A DNA stretch of 64,000 nt from Pseudisothecium myosuroides (Eukaryota > Streptophyta > Bryopsida > Hypnales > Lembophyllaceae): the NCBI GenBank assembly GCA_951799445.1, contig OX637290.1, positions 27,150,987-27,214,986 of the forward strand, in the 5' to 3' direction. Numbering within the stretch: position 1 is the first letter of the stretch; the number at the start of each line of letters is the position of its first letter. Of the stretch, positions 42,553 to 54,159 are shown in pieces. The position numbers were made by a program, and so were the translations under genes. The notes beneath the pieces were generated by a model. The model made no database searches. It was not told where the DNA came from and was given only the letters and a program-made list of their open reading frames with translations.

Positions 42553-43476
42553 CTAGCTATTCAATGATTGCTACTGTCAATATTGTATGATAATCTATGA
42601 TTCTTTAAGTACTGCAAAGCTCATGCTACATGATCAGTATATGCGACTGGAATTTCAGCATGAACTAGCTATTTCGATGATGCAGTTCATGCATGGGAAG
42701 ATCAGTCAATATGCACGGGTGGCATAAGTACAAAACCAAAAAAAGGCTCCAATGGGCTCAGGTGGAACTGCAGCTAGGGGTAAGGTCGCTTACTGTAAAG
42801 GGTATTGCTCACTGTAAGGTGGTGTTGTTATCTAAGTACCCAAACCTCCATGAACATCACTCCATGAACATCACTCACAGTGATTGATTCCTCCACTGAA
42901 CTTTCATTGATCGGTAAGTCAATGATCAATTCCTGCACGAGATACAACAATGCTTGTCATATTTGTTCCCACCCTTAGAACTCTCTCTACTAATTGAATC
43001 TCATATTGAATCATTACTTCCTTCTTTGACTCCTTGATTTCAAATTAAAAAAGATCAAGAATTTCCATTGTTATTGAGAGATGCTTCAATGATTCACAAA
43101 TGATTGGATCATGAAAGAGAGTTGATGGACAACATCACGTATCAATTAAAACAATAAATAAATTATACATGATACTAAACATTCAGCAATTATGAGGTTC
43201 AAATATACTCCAATCTCAGTTACTCCATGCACAAAATGTTGCAGGAATCTAAACCACATCTTTACAGCCTTCTAGTTGATGAATTGAGAAGATGGAGATG
43301 CTGTAGAATTCAAAGATCTAATTATCGATGTAATTCGACACCTATATATATATCGAGAGATTCATGCAAACTATAGACATTCTAGTATGTTGATTGATGT
43401 GCTCATTTTGATCATACCTGCTGTGAATTCTTAAGACCAATGAACAAAGAGCCTGGGAAAGTGAGATTTCGTTGCT

Positions 43477-43776
43477 TTGAATTTGGATCAGGCATTAAGT
43501 TACAATAATGTAACTTCCGGTGTTACAGTGAAGCTTAAGCCCAAGTCATCGACGTTAGATCCACAACAGCACTGCTACTGGGTGCAAGGATGCAAAAAGA
43601 CGCAGTCATTCACATTCACGCCTGATGCTTTGCAATGTAAGATGTGTGCTTATCTCGCTGATAAAATAACAAAGATTGTTTTCTATGCTAGGATCGTCGA
43701 CAATGCAATCCTCAACTTTTGTGATCGCTCAAAGTTTACACAAATTCTCACAAATTTGAGATTAAAAAATCACTAA
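43477..43776 (+). CDS. Possible exon, Cys-containing, unrecognised
   Basis: An open frame of ~100 codons without an ATG at its start (NLDQALSYNNVTSGVTVKLK, then CYWVQGCKKTQSFTF and CKMCAYLADKI). The paired Cys spacing CX5C and CX2C could bind a metal. It could be an exon of a gene carried by the CACTA element, or chance. No splice partners were settled. Confidence 0.25.
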   Translation: MNLDQALSYNNVTSGVTVKLKPKSSTLDPQQHCYWVQGCKKTQSFTFTPDALQCKMCAYLADKITKIVFYARIVDNAILNFCDRSKFTQILTNLRLKNH

Positions 43777-44412
43777 TTTTTGCTACATTTCTCGCAAAAT
43801 CAGACCTTGATTCTCACAAATTCGAGATCAATTGATTGATAATTCTTGCTACTGTTCAAGCCAAGTTAGACCCCAATTCTTACAATTGAAGATCAAGAAA
43901 TTTTTGGAGGTAATGATTGGCAAATTTCCCCGCAAATTTCATGAGCGGCAAATTTTGAATTGTTGTGAGAACCATCTGGGAGATCCCTGCCGGGAAAAGT
44001 GATTGACAAGCCTTGAATTGGCGCGAAATACTTGAATGGATGAAAATCCAGAAACGTGGGTGTGAGGCACACCAAGAAAAGATCTAAAGCGGGAAGAAGG
44101 AACAGATCTTTGTCCTTCATTCTCAGTGGGGGAATATCGGGCCCAGTGGGCTCAGCGCGGGGTCACTGCGTAGGTATAGGGGAATAGTTTGCACGGAGAT
44201 CCTCGAGACTTGAATTTAAATATTTTATTAGCAGCCTTTTCGAGGCCCGATATTTTTTGTAATGATAGTTGCCATGCCGACTCCAAAATGACTGAGGACG
44301 GGTTTCGGTTCCACAGATGGTGCAATTAGAGAATTGCAATCATTTTCTAGTGAAACTGGACAAAAGTCATTTCTTCTACAGTAACGAAAGTACCCATTTT
44401 CTTGTAGTGCTA

Positions 44413-45136
44413 GAATTGATTGCACATGGAGAGCAAAATTGAAGCCAAAACTAATTTGAATTGTGATATCAGAGTTGAATTGTTGCAGCCACAGCCACAA
44501 GCAAATGAATTTTGCACTTGGAAGCACAAATTGAGTGGAATAGATATGAATTTGGCACGTGGGCAATTGGTTGGACCTCAATGGTGTGGTGAAAACGGAC
44601 CGGATGAATTGCCAACGAATGTGAGGAGGAGCTGTGCTGCACGATCGGATTAACCTATAACCTTCGACAGAGAGCCTGAGAGGCACCCAGGCCGATCGGG
44701 AGAGGTATACCCCCCCCCCAAAAAAAATGGCCACGGACGCAAGAGTTGTGCCACAGAAGGCTAAAATTGAAGTAGTGGAAAATGTAGCAACCAAAAGGTT
44801 GGAGAGAGCAACGGATCGTAGGGGAATGAGAGAGGGCGATGTGAGAGATCGTTAGCACCTATTGCGCAGGGCAGGGAAGTTGAGGAGCGGCGGCAAGGAG
44901 GCCTACAGTTAATGAAAGGCGCCGATAAGTTTGAGGAGCAATCACAAAAAAAAAATTAATTGTCCATGGTGTGTGTTCTAGCAGCGGAAATCAGTAGTCC
45001 CAGGTAGGGGACTATAGTGTGAAGTAGGGACCCAAAGGCGGAGGTTTGGGATGGCAGCTTAGGGCCTGAAATTGGAAAAACTGGGTAGTCGCAGGGAATG
45101 GGAGATAAGAATTCGTAAATGAAGTAGACCTTACTG
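44413..45136. other. Right part of the Tc1-like element
   Basis: Sequence between the CACTA insertion and the right TIR. It would be the upstream region of the minus-strand transposase. ORFs overlapping on both strands (44,228-44,794, 44,420-44,653 and 44,655-44,858) have no domains, and one crosses the insertion junction. Confidence 0.55.
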
Positions 45137-45138
45137 TA

Positions 45139-46040
45139 CAACAACATATTCTTCATATTCTTCAAATATAAAAATGATATTTTATGTTCTTATATGGATT
45201 CAAGAATCATTTCATAAAATTTAACAGAGTGTGACAGTCTTCAAGTGAAGACTAAATAGTCCATAACACATAAAATATTGAAAATTTATTCAATTCACCT
45301 ATTGAAAGTTGTAATCTATTTAATATAAAATGTAGAAATGAGTCCTTTTAACTACAATCATACCATATGTTTTTTAATCTTCAAAAACAAAAGTAAAACC
45401 AAAAAAATATGGACTGTGACAATCCTTTTTAGATCACCCTAGCTTGCAATTGCCCTTTTTTTTACTTTTACGGTTTTACCTTAGGGAACCCGCCAAATTT
45501 TGTTCTATTGGTCCTACTTTAAATGGAGGATTTAGTGTCCTACTAACCAACCGGCCCCCCATTTGTTTATCTTAATTGTCTCATTTTTGTTTAAATGTGA
45601 ATAAATAGTTCTTTTACATTTCAACGATTTCCTCTTTGACTTTTAATAATTTGAATAATTTGAATGTTTCATCTACACTAAATAATGAAATCAAGTTGCT
45701 CCAAACTGATTTCTTAACATTTTACACTATATAAATATGTGCAATTATTATAGAAAGATGCAATAATGTAGGAACCATGTATGTTGCATGGATTGGTGCA
45801 TTGCTTCATGGCTCAGGGTTAGAGAGTGGCATGTGTCTCCATCTGGATAAGCAGTGAGCCATGAAGTAACTTCTCTGGTGAAGGGAACCTAATTGTTAAG
45901 GCAACCCCATTTTACTATTTATTGTAGCTATTCTTGCAGAAATAATAAGATCTTCTTAAACATTGGCCAAATTAGTACGAGAGGTTTCTGCATATAATAA
46001 GACATTGTTCTCCTAATGGAGTGGCATCTTCAACTAGGGG
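45139..46040. other. Intergenic, no gene seen
   Basis: AT-rich flank of the Tc1-like element. No supported feature. Confidence 0.5.
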
Positions 46041-46282
46041 AATGCTACCAAGTGAGCATAGAGTCTATGAGTCCATGAGCCTAGGACTCTATATTATAAA
46101 CACCTTCTATAATTATAGGTGTTTATGTTATAGTCTACCTATATTATAGACTTTTTTCCATATTATATTGTACCTATATTATAGGTACATATATTATAAA
46201 CACTTTCAAATGATTGCAGGTACATACTTATAACTTGGTTCAAGGCTCATAGGCTCACATCTCTACGCTCATGTACTAGCAT
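46041..46282. mobile_element. Possible MITE with ~45-bp imperfect TIRs
   Basis: Left AATGCTACCAAGTGAGCATA then GAGTC..TGAGCCTAGG; right, reversed, GATGCTAGTACATGAGCGTA then GAGATGTGAGCCTATGAGCC. The core has further short palindromes (ATAAACACCT facing AGGTGTTTAT, and TGTACCTATATTATAGGTACA-like). Target duplication not settled. Confidence 0.45.
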
Positions 46283-46851
46283 CTTTGCCTACATCTACCA
46301 AATATCTAAAACAAATGCTTATTTTTTGCCTGAAAGCAAACCAAATATACATGTGAAAATGCCAATTTATTATTTAGAGTTTGAATAGATTATCAAAGTT
46401 GCGACTGTTTAATATTCATGCATCATTCTTTTTTAAGTCTTTAAGGTTCAAATTGAAATAATTATGTTGTTTTCTACTAAGTTTATGACCCATTATAAGA
46501 GCTTTAGAGTGTATTCCTCTTGAAAATTTAATATATATGTAGATTCTACTTGCAAGATCTTTCACTACTAACAATTTTTTGTTGATTTTGTTGAACAAAT
46601 TTTTCACAAAGTGGCCACATGAAAGATGCTAAATCACTTATATTGATGATTTAACCTCTAAATGCCTTAGGCCTTCACTACAAGAGAATGGGGTGTTTTA
46701 AGTGAGTTTTAAAGTATAATCCTAGACACATTATTTTAAGTAATGACCTTTAAGAAGATTTTCAGCAAAATTTTACTTAAAACACATGTATTTTAAGTAA
46801 AATTTTGCTGAAAATCTCCTAAAAGGTCATTACTTAAAATCATGTGTTTAT

Positions 46852-47107
46852 GTTACGGATCGGCTTGACCAAGAAGTCGATGCTCTACTTAGATTGCATT
46901 CAAAACAAACCAACGCTAAATCACCACCAAGTTACAATAATGACAATGAGAATCACACTTACACATTGTATCCAAAATCATATTATCTTCATTACACAAA
47001 ATGTCAAGTGAGGAACAAGCCTCCTCACTTGACTATTAAAGGGAAGGGAGAGGCCAACTAACCCTAACCGTTACAACCGTTCCCTTGTTACGAACGGGTT
47101 CGTAACA
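46852..47107 (-). repeat. 3' LTR of the chromovirus
   Basis: About 257 bp. In minus orientation it starts TGTTACGAACCCG and ends CCGTAACA. It lies next to the polypurine tract. Confidence 0.92.
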
Positions 47108-48132
47108 TTACCCCCCCTTCTAGGTTGGGGCCCCGGTGCCGTTGGATGGAGTTTATGAAAATCAGCAATCGCCTCCGGTGCGTTTTCAAGATTGTCCGCC
47201 GGCTCCCACGAATTCTCCTCCGGGCCATAGCCCTCCCATGACACCAAGTAGTGGAGTTTTTTCCAACGACCGAATAAACATGAATCAATAACCTTGTGCA
47301 CCTCCCACTCCACATCTCCAATTGGGGTAATAATCGGCGGAGGTGGTATGCGGCGACGTCCGGGAATGGTATCCTCACGGTATTTTTCAAGTAGAGAAAC
47401 ATGGAAAACATTGTGAATACGCAATGTCTTAGGTAGTTTTAACCGGTAAACGAGATCGGAGAGTTTAGCTATTATTGAAAACGGTCCAAGAAACTTAGAA
47501 GCTAATTTATGAGAGGGCTCTGTAGTTGCAATATTTTCATGGCGGAAGAGGACTTTGTCACCTGGTTGAAAGGTCGGTTGTAGTTGTACCCCTCGGTCGT
47601 AATTTCGCTTAGCTTGTTCCCCCGCAATCAAAATCATAGTTTTGAGTTCCTCATGAACTTGTTGTAGATGTCAAACCCGGTCCTCGGCTGCTGGAACAGT
47701 GGATGTTGTAGGTATAGAAAACGATAATGCCGGGTGGTAACCGTACGTGGCATAGAACAGAGAGAACCCTGTTGCCGAATGGCAGGCATTGTTATAGGCA
47801 AATTCGGCTAATGGCAATAGATCCGCCCAATTATCTTGACGCTTTGTTGTGAACATTCGAAGAAATTGTTCAATTACTTGATTCACCCTCTTTGTTTGGC
47901 CATCCCCTTGGGGATGAAAAGCCGTCGTTGGTGATGGTTGGATCTTAAGGAGTTCACATAGTCTACGCACAAATTTTGACACAAAAACGGAACCCCTGTC
48001 TGATATGACCTCCTCCGGCATGCCATGATATTTCCATACATTATTTAAATATAACGATACAGTGTCATTGGAGTCAATGGTCTCCTTTGTAGGTACAAAA
48101 TGAGCTAGTTTAGTATTCTTATCAACAACCAC
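47071..48132 (-). pseudogene. Chromovirus integrase C-terminus and chromodomain (broken)
   Basis: From 48,132: LVVVDKNTKLAHFVPTKETI, VISDRGSVFVSKFVRRLCEL (second Asp) and FHPQGDGQTKRVNQVIEQFL. The residue 36 after the second Asp is Lys (codon 47,890-47,892), where Glu is needed. A TGA after DRV near 47,668 interrupts the frame. Then come KRNYDRGVQLQPTFQPGDKV (the GPY-type region), LEKYREDTIPGRRRIPPPPI and a chromodomain, EWEVHKVIDSCLFGRWKKLH to ENSWEPADNLENAPEAIADF, with its aromatic cage residues mostly in place. Chromodomains direct integration to marked chromatin in this group. Confidence 0.9.
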
Positions 48133-48264
48133 TAGGATAGAGTCATACCCTTTGCTTTGGGGTAGTTTAACGATGAAGTCCGTAGAAACCCACTTCCATG
48201 GAGCATGAGCGGCTGGAATCGGTTGTAGTAGGCCATATCGAGGATGACGTGTTGATTTTGACCT

Positions 48265-50931
48265 CTAGCACAAATCGCACCCATCAACATATTGATGCAC
48301 ATAACGACGAACAGTAGGCCAATAAAAAATTCTAGTTACCAATTCTAAAGTTTTAGCCCGGCCTTGATGTCCCGCGGCGGGAGCGTCATGCCTCGATCGC
48401 AATATTTGTCGCCGAAGTTCGTCATCGTTTGGCATATATATCATGTCTGAACCGAAGAATTCCATCTGTGAGGTTATATTCTTGAAACCGTCGACGGATG
48501 TCATGCGGGCTCTTTTTTAATCCCCCTTTTAGAATTGCCAATAGTGATTGCAATGCGGGGTCTTTGTCAATGCATAATTTTATTTGTTCTAGAATTTGAG
48601 CATCGCTCCAAACGGGGTCACAGTCCTCCAATGATGCCAAACGTAGAAGGGGGCGATTCTCTTCATGTCGGCCTTCCATGAGATCAACCCTTCTTGAGAG
48701 GGCATCTGCACGCCCATTTAATGAACCCGGCCGATGTTGGATATCAAAGTCAAACGCGGATAAGAATTCTGACCATCGAGCTTGTCTTCTATTTAATTGC
48801 TTCGTAGTCATAAAGTACTCCAAATTTTTATGATCCGAAATTACACGGACTTGATGAGGTGACCCCTCTAAATACACTCGCCAATCCTGGAAAGCTAAAA
48901 TAATACTTAGGAGTTCTTTGTCATAAATGTCGTAGTTCTGTTCAGCGGGAGACATTTTAGAACTCCTGTATGCACACGGATGTAAGTGACCGTCATCCCC
49001 GTGCTGCGAAAGAATTGCACCTGTTGCCATGTCTGACGCATCCGTTTCAACTATAAAAGGCCGTGCAAAGTCAGGATGGAGTAGTACCGGTGCTTGAAGA
49101 AATCTTGATCGTAGGTCGATGAATGCTTGACTTGCTTGTAGGTCCCATTCAAATTGTTTGTTCTTTTGAGTTAGAATAGTGAGAGGAACAGTAATCTTGG
49201 AATAATCACATATAAACCGGCGGTAAAAATTCGCAAATCCAAGGAAGGCTTGAATTTCCTTAACTGAGGTTGGAACGGGCCAATCTTTAATAGTTTGCAC
49301 CTTGTCTGGACACATTTCAAGTCCTTTAGCCGAGACAATCATTCCCAAAAATTCAACGGAATGCTGATGGAATTGACATTTGGATTCAGCATATAGTCCA
49401 TATTCCTGTAATCTTTGTAATACGTCCCTTACCACTTGCCGATGCTCTTCAAGATTCTTTGAAAAAATTAAGATGTCATCCAAGTATATAACAACAGATA
49501 TGTCCAAAAGGTCCTTAAAAATATCTTGCATTAACGATTGAAATTGTGCAGGGGCATTAGTCAACCCAAACGGCATAACTAAATATTCAAATAATCCGTA
49601 CCGCGTTTTAAAAGCCGTTTTGAATTCGTGGCCCGCAGCCATACGAAGTCGATGATAGGCTTGTCGAATGTCCAATTGGGAGAAAATCGTAGCCCCTACC
49701 AACTGGTCAGTGAGCTCTGGGATAAGGGGTAGGGGATAGCGGTTCCGCACGGTAACCTTGTTGAGATTCCGGTAATCTATACAAACCCGAATTGAACCGT
49801 CCTTTTTCCGAGCGAACACAATAGGTGCTGAAACAGGAGACTTGGATCTTCGAATCCAGCCCTTGCCTAAATTCTCGTCTAAATACCTCTGTAGCTCTTC
49901 CAGCTCCACCGGGGACATTGGCCGCAACCCAGTGTTACGGGGCTCTTGTCCTTCTTTAATTCAATCTTCATATCGCAAGTCCTATGGGCTGGCAACTCAT
50001 TGGATGCCACCTCACTGAAAGCTGCTTTTAAATCATGATATTCTTCTGGAATAGAAGAAGATAGTGGAGTATCCACCTCGGAAATCTCGAGTGCATAAAT
50101 TTCTGCCTCCTTTGCCGAAAGACGAAAAGCTGCCTCAGATATCAATGCATGCTTTGGAGCAATTAATTTTGAAAGTTGTTTTTCTGCCTTGAAATTCAAC
50201 TCATGTTGTCCTTGAGCTCGCACCAAAAAATTCCGTCCCGGCCCGGCCTTGGAGGAATTTCCTCCAAATGGATTCTCCTCCGAATTTGTGAATTGGGAAC
50301 TTCCGTGGCACTCCATAGCTTTGCAATTTCCTTTTTCTCCTTGCACCCCATGCTCCATGCACCAAGCCTGACAATATGGGGAATCAAATACCACACTTCG
50401 TTGAGACCACCGAATAGTCGGGTCATGACGGATTAACCATGAAATGCCTAAAATGCATGGATACTTGCCTGTATTCGTGACATCTGCTATCAATCTTTCA
50501 CGATGATCTCCAATGATAACCTCCACAATAGCCTCGTGGGTTATAAGCCCGGAGCTGATCATTCGGCCATCAATCACCCTAACTTCACGCGGCACCGGCT
50601 TTAGTTGCAGCTCCGCATTACATTGTTCCGCAAACTTGGGATGCATGAATATTCCTATGGCTCCCGAATCCACTAACGTGAGACCTGGGACGGAATTGAG
50701 CTGTGCATCCAACGTCACATGTGCACTAGGGTCAATAGTGGCAAGTAAGCACAACGGATCTAATCCGCAATTTACCTCCTTCGAAACCTCGACATCCGTA
50801 TTCGACCATATGTTACTCCATTGTAAATTCTCCCAAGCGGCCGACTCAAGAGACCGCTCCACTATATTGCCCACCTTCCTTGTTGCGTCCAGCGTGGGTG
50901 TCTTGTGGATGATGGCAGCGGCAGTTTGCAC
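48265..50931 (-). pseudogene. Chromovirus protease, RT, RNase H and integrase finger (broken)
   Basis: Protease at ~50.7 kb has LTLVDSGAIGIFMHPKFAEQ and CILGISWLIRHDPTI. A single-base shift near 49,925 separates it from the RT frame (49,927-48,422): KDGSIRVCIDYRNLNKVTVR, FSQLDIRQAYHRLRMA, VMPFGLTNAPAQFQ, active-site VIYLDDILIF and FLGFANFYRRFICDYSKI. RNase H follows with FIVETDASDMATGAILSQ and DKELLSIILAFQDWR. After another shift, RQILRSRHDAPAAGHQGRAK and YVHQYVDGCDLC are the integrase zinc finger. Motifs are well kept, so decay is recent. Confidence 0.92.
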
Positions 50932-51053
50932 AGTGCCCGGATACTGAAAATTTTCTTTCAGTCCCGGGCTTTCTCTTTTCCCGAAAAGGTGCCTTCCGCT
51001 TCAATGGTGGCAGAGATCGACAAGGGCTTTGAGGGATTCGTGGGGCAACGTGA

Positions 51054-52046
51054 TCAAATATGACCTACTCCACCGCAACCCCAACAACGTCCTTGGCGTT
51101 GATATTCTTGCCGTTCCACCGCCGTTTTTGCCAAGGCTGTAGAAGGAGTACGCACCGCTCCAAGCTCCATCGGCACCGGCCCGGAGGTATTCGAGTTAGA
51201 TTGTACCTTCCCCAGTGCATCTCGTGGCAAAGTTGTTGGGGAGCGGAAACTTGAAGTCTCAAAAGGTGAACGGCGGTTTTGACGCCGACCCCATAATCTC
51301 TCATCGATTCGGGATGACATTGCCATCCAATCTTGTAGCCGGCGTGGTTGAGTCTCCGCCGTCGCCACCGAATCCAAAATCTCATCCTTGAGTCCTCCAC
51401 GAAAGCGAGCTACCAAACTGGATTCATTCCAATCGAGTAGCGCCGCGCATTCATTAAACATAGAAATATAATTCGCGACTGACCCAGTTTGTCGAAGCTT
51501 CCCAATGCGATCCTCCGCATTGCTCCGACGGTCAATATCCCCATATACGGAAATCACGGACTCCCGAAAAGCTTGGTAATCGCCCAATAACTCGTGATCA
51601 CGCTCCTCGTCCAAAGCTTGGAGAAGAAGCATAGCCCAATTTTGTGCCGCTCCAGTCATATACGAAAGCGCATAAGCTACCTTATCTGCATCAGAGCTAT
51701 AAGTGCGCGGTTTACCTCGAAATACAAGACGGAGTTGTGCAAACCACCGGTAAACTTCATTTCCCTTCTTTCCGGAAAATTTTTCCGGTTCCGCTACCTT
51801 CGATTCTTTGAGTTCCACATTGGATTCCGCACACCTCCCTCCTAACACCCCTCCGCTATTGGAGACGGGAGAGACCACCGGCCGTGGTCCTTGCGCTGCT
51901 CGACTCGAAATCTCTTGTATCAATTGAGGAAGTGTGGCTTGGAACACACTTTGGACTTGTTGTTGGATGAAGGCCGCCCACTCCGACCCCATCCCATCCG
52001 GCATCAATTCTTCCCCCTGTTGAACCACCGGTGGTACTTGATCCAT
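51054..52046 (-). pseudogene. Chromovirus gag, truncated at the zinc knuckle by a stop
   Basis: A 330-codon frame from MDQVPPVVQQGEELMPDGMG with the gag core (EPEKFSGKKGNEVYRWFAQL, YMTGAAQNWAMLLLQ, IGKLRQTGSVANYISMFNEC). It ends inside the knuckle: CWGCGGVGHI then TGA, then SRCP, so CX2CX4HX4C is intact except that the expected Trp codon TGG reads TGA. Apart from this stop the capsid part is open, matching the recent age given by the LTRs. Confidence 0.9.
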
Positions 52047-52179
52047 CGAAGGAGATTAGGGTTCCAAATTAAATAATCCTACAAAATCTCTCATGGTAAC
52101 GGCCGTTGTCCAAAGCCATCAATGCACCTTCAACGTGGGAATCCGAATTAGAGCATGGACTTTGCAGGACTTGACATTA

Positions 52180-52436
52180 TGTTACGGATCGGCTTGACCA
52201 AGAAATCGATGCTCTACTTAGATTGCATTCAAAGCAAACCAACGCTAAATCACCACCAAGTTACAATAATGACAATGAGAATCACACTTACACATTGTAT
52301 CCAAAATCATATTATCTTCATTACACAAAATGTCAAGTGAGGAACAAGCCTCCTCACTTGACTATTAAAGGGAAGGGAGAGGCCAACTAACCCTAACCGT
52401 TACAACCGTTCCCTTATTACGAACGGGTTCGTAACA
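52180..52436 (-). repeat. 5' LTR of the chromovirus
   Basis: 257 bp, about 99% identical to 46,852-47,107. Sequence just inside it on the minus strand (TAATGTCAAGTCCTGC) is the expected PBS position, but I do not recognise the tRNA. Confidence 0.92.
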
Positions 52437-53147
52437 GTTTAGGACTATACTTAAAAACTCACTTAAAACACCCCTTTCTCTTGTAGTGCTTTTTTGAGCT
52501 TCTAGGCATTTGCTCTAAATTGAACAAAAGGCCAACATTTTAATAAGTTGTATCAATTTTTTTGAATTATAACCAGACAAATTCAAACTAGACATGTTAG
52601 AGATCACATAGAAAAAACACACAACAATATCACTTATGGATTGAAAGATTATAATGCTTGATCACGAGGGTGTTAAACTGTGAAAATGATTTGAAGTCTT
52701 TCAATCTTCTTTTCATATGTCAAATCTAAAAAGTTGTCACCAAAACAATATGAGGTTAAGGGGCCTAACATGCATAACCCCAACCAATTTATAGCTTCTC
52801 AAAATCTACTCTACAATTTTAAAAAATGAATTTCTCTAATGTGATTTTTTCTCATAATAAGATCTAGTATATTTGAGGCTCATTTCTAAAAGCACTCAAT
52901 ACTATAGAAAGTCAAGATTGAAATGGACACCCTTGCACAAAATCTTGAATAGAAAGATCATAATCAATCATTTTCTAAATCGGATTTTTGATGCTAAAAC
53001 TAGACTTCAAAAATAATTTTTCAAAAATATAAACTACTAAAAATAGCAACTTGGTAAGATTTTATTTAACTTCAAAGTATTGTTGACACCAAAATTTGGT
53101 GCCTCGGGCATTTAGGGGTTAAGGTACTGCTACCTTAGTTTTGTACA

Positions 53148-53408
53148 CATTAGGAAAAAATTCAGCCCTCAAGGGAGCCGCGAGTGAGATACCCCCGATG
53201 CATTTAGAGAAAAAAGAAAAAAAAAATTAAATTTTTTTTTGAAAAAAAGAATAATGATGTGGCACTATTGGTGCCACGTCAGCGCTATGTCAGATTGGAA
53301 AAAAATTTATTTTTTATTTTTATTTTTATTTTTTTCTGTAATTGCACCCCAGGGTCCCGAAAATCAAAAAACTGGCAGCCCCCGTGAGGGCTGAAATGTT
53401 TCCTAATG
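53148..53408. mobile_element. Short TIR element of the CATTAG family
   Basis: Left CATTAGGAAAAAATTCAGCC then CTCAAGGGAGCCGCGAG; right, reversed, CATTAGGAAACATTTCAGCC then CTCACGGGGGCTGCC. About 261 bp, AT-rich core, with CCACGTCAGCG in the middle. No coding capacity. Confidence 0.65.
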
Positions 53409-54159
53409 CATATCAGAACTAGTTTTCACATTTTCACAATTTAAAGGTGCCACTACACACATATTTTAAAGGTGCCACCACACACACAACACATTCAAAG
53501 AGTTTTAAAAGGGACAGAACTTTGTTACCCTTTTCCGTCTCGCTCGGCTCGTCCTCTTGAAAAGAAAAGAAATTTCATAGAGAATGTGAATTTTGTGAAT
53601 ACTCTTTTTGCAGGCAGGGACCGAAAGCAGAGTGATGCCATCACTTTGTCCAATTTATTCCTGTTCAGAAAGTTCCGTCACATCCTGTATGCCACTCACT
53701 CATGCAATGAGAAAGGCCTAGTGTCTAGAGCTCCGAGGCTTGAATTATTATTCCAGAACTTGGACTGGGCCTGAAGCTGTTGCAAAGATCCCAATTCCAA
53801 AATGAGCATGAGTTTTGGAATCCTCAAAGGGTGTGCTTTGCATCAACCTGCTTTTCAGTGATTAGGGGTGGCAGTTGACGGGGAATACGTATATGTTAGA
53901 CATACTCAAATGATTTCAACCAGGAATCTCTTTTACAAACATTTGACACCAAAAAAACAATGGATGTCAACTTCCTACCAACTGGTAGCAGAATGATTTT
54001 CACAGACATTTCAGAACCACAGTAAATTGGGAAGGCTACAAAAAGGATGTATCTCTGCAATCATGCAGGCATACGCAAAAAGAATCATCCATATCCTCTG
54101 TGACGTTCGTATATCATCCACAGTCAACTGGTCTCACTGGTCTGGTCACCCATTAACCA
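53409..54159. other. Intergenic, no gene seen
   Basis: Contains two copies of TTTAAAGGTGCCACYACACAC near 53,440-53,490. An ORF at 53,472-53,774 has no recognisable domain. Confidence 0.5.

Larger units (their letters stand above)
35764..44409. mobile_element. CACTA-type transposon, 8.6 kb, carrying unrelated genes
   Basis: Begins CACTACAAAAAAAGAGGG and ends with the inverse of CACTACAAGAAAATGGG. Both sides carry the 3-bp duplication CTA (35,761-35,763 and 44,410-44,412), the size expected for CACTA elements. The left subterminal region is full of AATGACTG(CA) words in both orientations. I find no TNP2-type transposase. The interior has a two-exon gene on the plus strand, a convergent coiled-coil ORF on the minus strand and several MITEs. 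It is therefore either non-autonomous with captured genes, or uses proteins I do not recognise. Confidence 0.85.
34478..45136 (-). mobile_element. Tc1-like DNA transposon, interrupted by a CACTA element
   Basis: Left TIR starts CAGTAAGGTCTATTTCATTT and continues ACGAATTCT; the right end at 45,136 is its inverse with one change in 29 bp. Both ends are flanked by TA (34,476-34,477 and 45,137-45,138), the Tc1/mariner target. Removing the 8,646-bp CACTA insert and one CTA copy leaves ~2.0 kb. The transposase remnant lies at 34,658-35,673 on the minus strand. The match of TIRs across 10.6 kb, plus the CTA duplication around the insert, supports one element with a nested insertion rather than two elements. 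Confidence 0.85.
46852..52436 (-). mobile_element. Complete chromovirus (Ty3/gypsy with chromodomain)
   Basis: LTRs at 46,852-47,107 and 52,180-52,436, TG...CA ends, 5-bp duplication GTTTA at 46,847-46,851 and 52,437-52,441. On the minus strand, gag, protease, RT, RNase H, integrase and a C-terminal chromodomain follow in gypsy order. A GGGGGG-containing polypurine tract lies next to 47,108. The LTRs differ by about three positions, all G/A transitions on the plus strand, so insertion was recent. All ORFs contain stops or shifts. RT and chromodomain resemble the Tcn1-like chromoviruses reported from non-seed plants and fungi; that is recollection, not a tree. Confidence 0.95.
46676..52488. 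mobile_element. CACTA-type MITE interrupted by an LTR retrotransposon
   Basis: Ends CACTACAAGAGAATGGGGTG and the reverse of CACTACAAGAGAAAGGGGTG; TIRs extend ~47 bp with few changes. CTT is duplicated at 46,673-46,675 and 52,489-52,491, the 3-bp size of CACTA elements. Without the retrotransposon it is ~224 bp and has a second internal palindrome (TTTTAAGTAATGACCTTTAA facing its complement before 46,847). It has no coding capacity. Confidence 0.9.
46651..53122 (-). mobile_element. TTAA-ended repeat, copy 1, with two nested insertions
   Basis: Left end TTAACCTCTAAATGCCTTAG (46,651); right end GGCATTTAGGGGTTAA (to 53,122). After removing the CACTA MITE (46,676-52,488) and one CTT, ~656 bp remain, aligning in reverse with copies 2 and 3 (54,160-54,804 and 54,801-55,445). 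Shared interior words include ACATGTCTAGTTTGAAT, GCATCAAAAATCCGAT and CAAGATTTTGTGCAAGGGT on the opposite strand. Confidence 0.85.

Noticed and set aside
44228..44794. 188-codon minus-strand ORF
   Set aside because: It crosses the CACTA/Tc1 insertion junction at 44,409 and contains a mononucleotide run, so it is a chance fusion.
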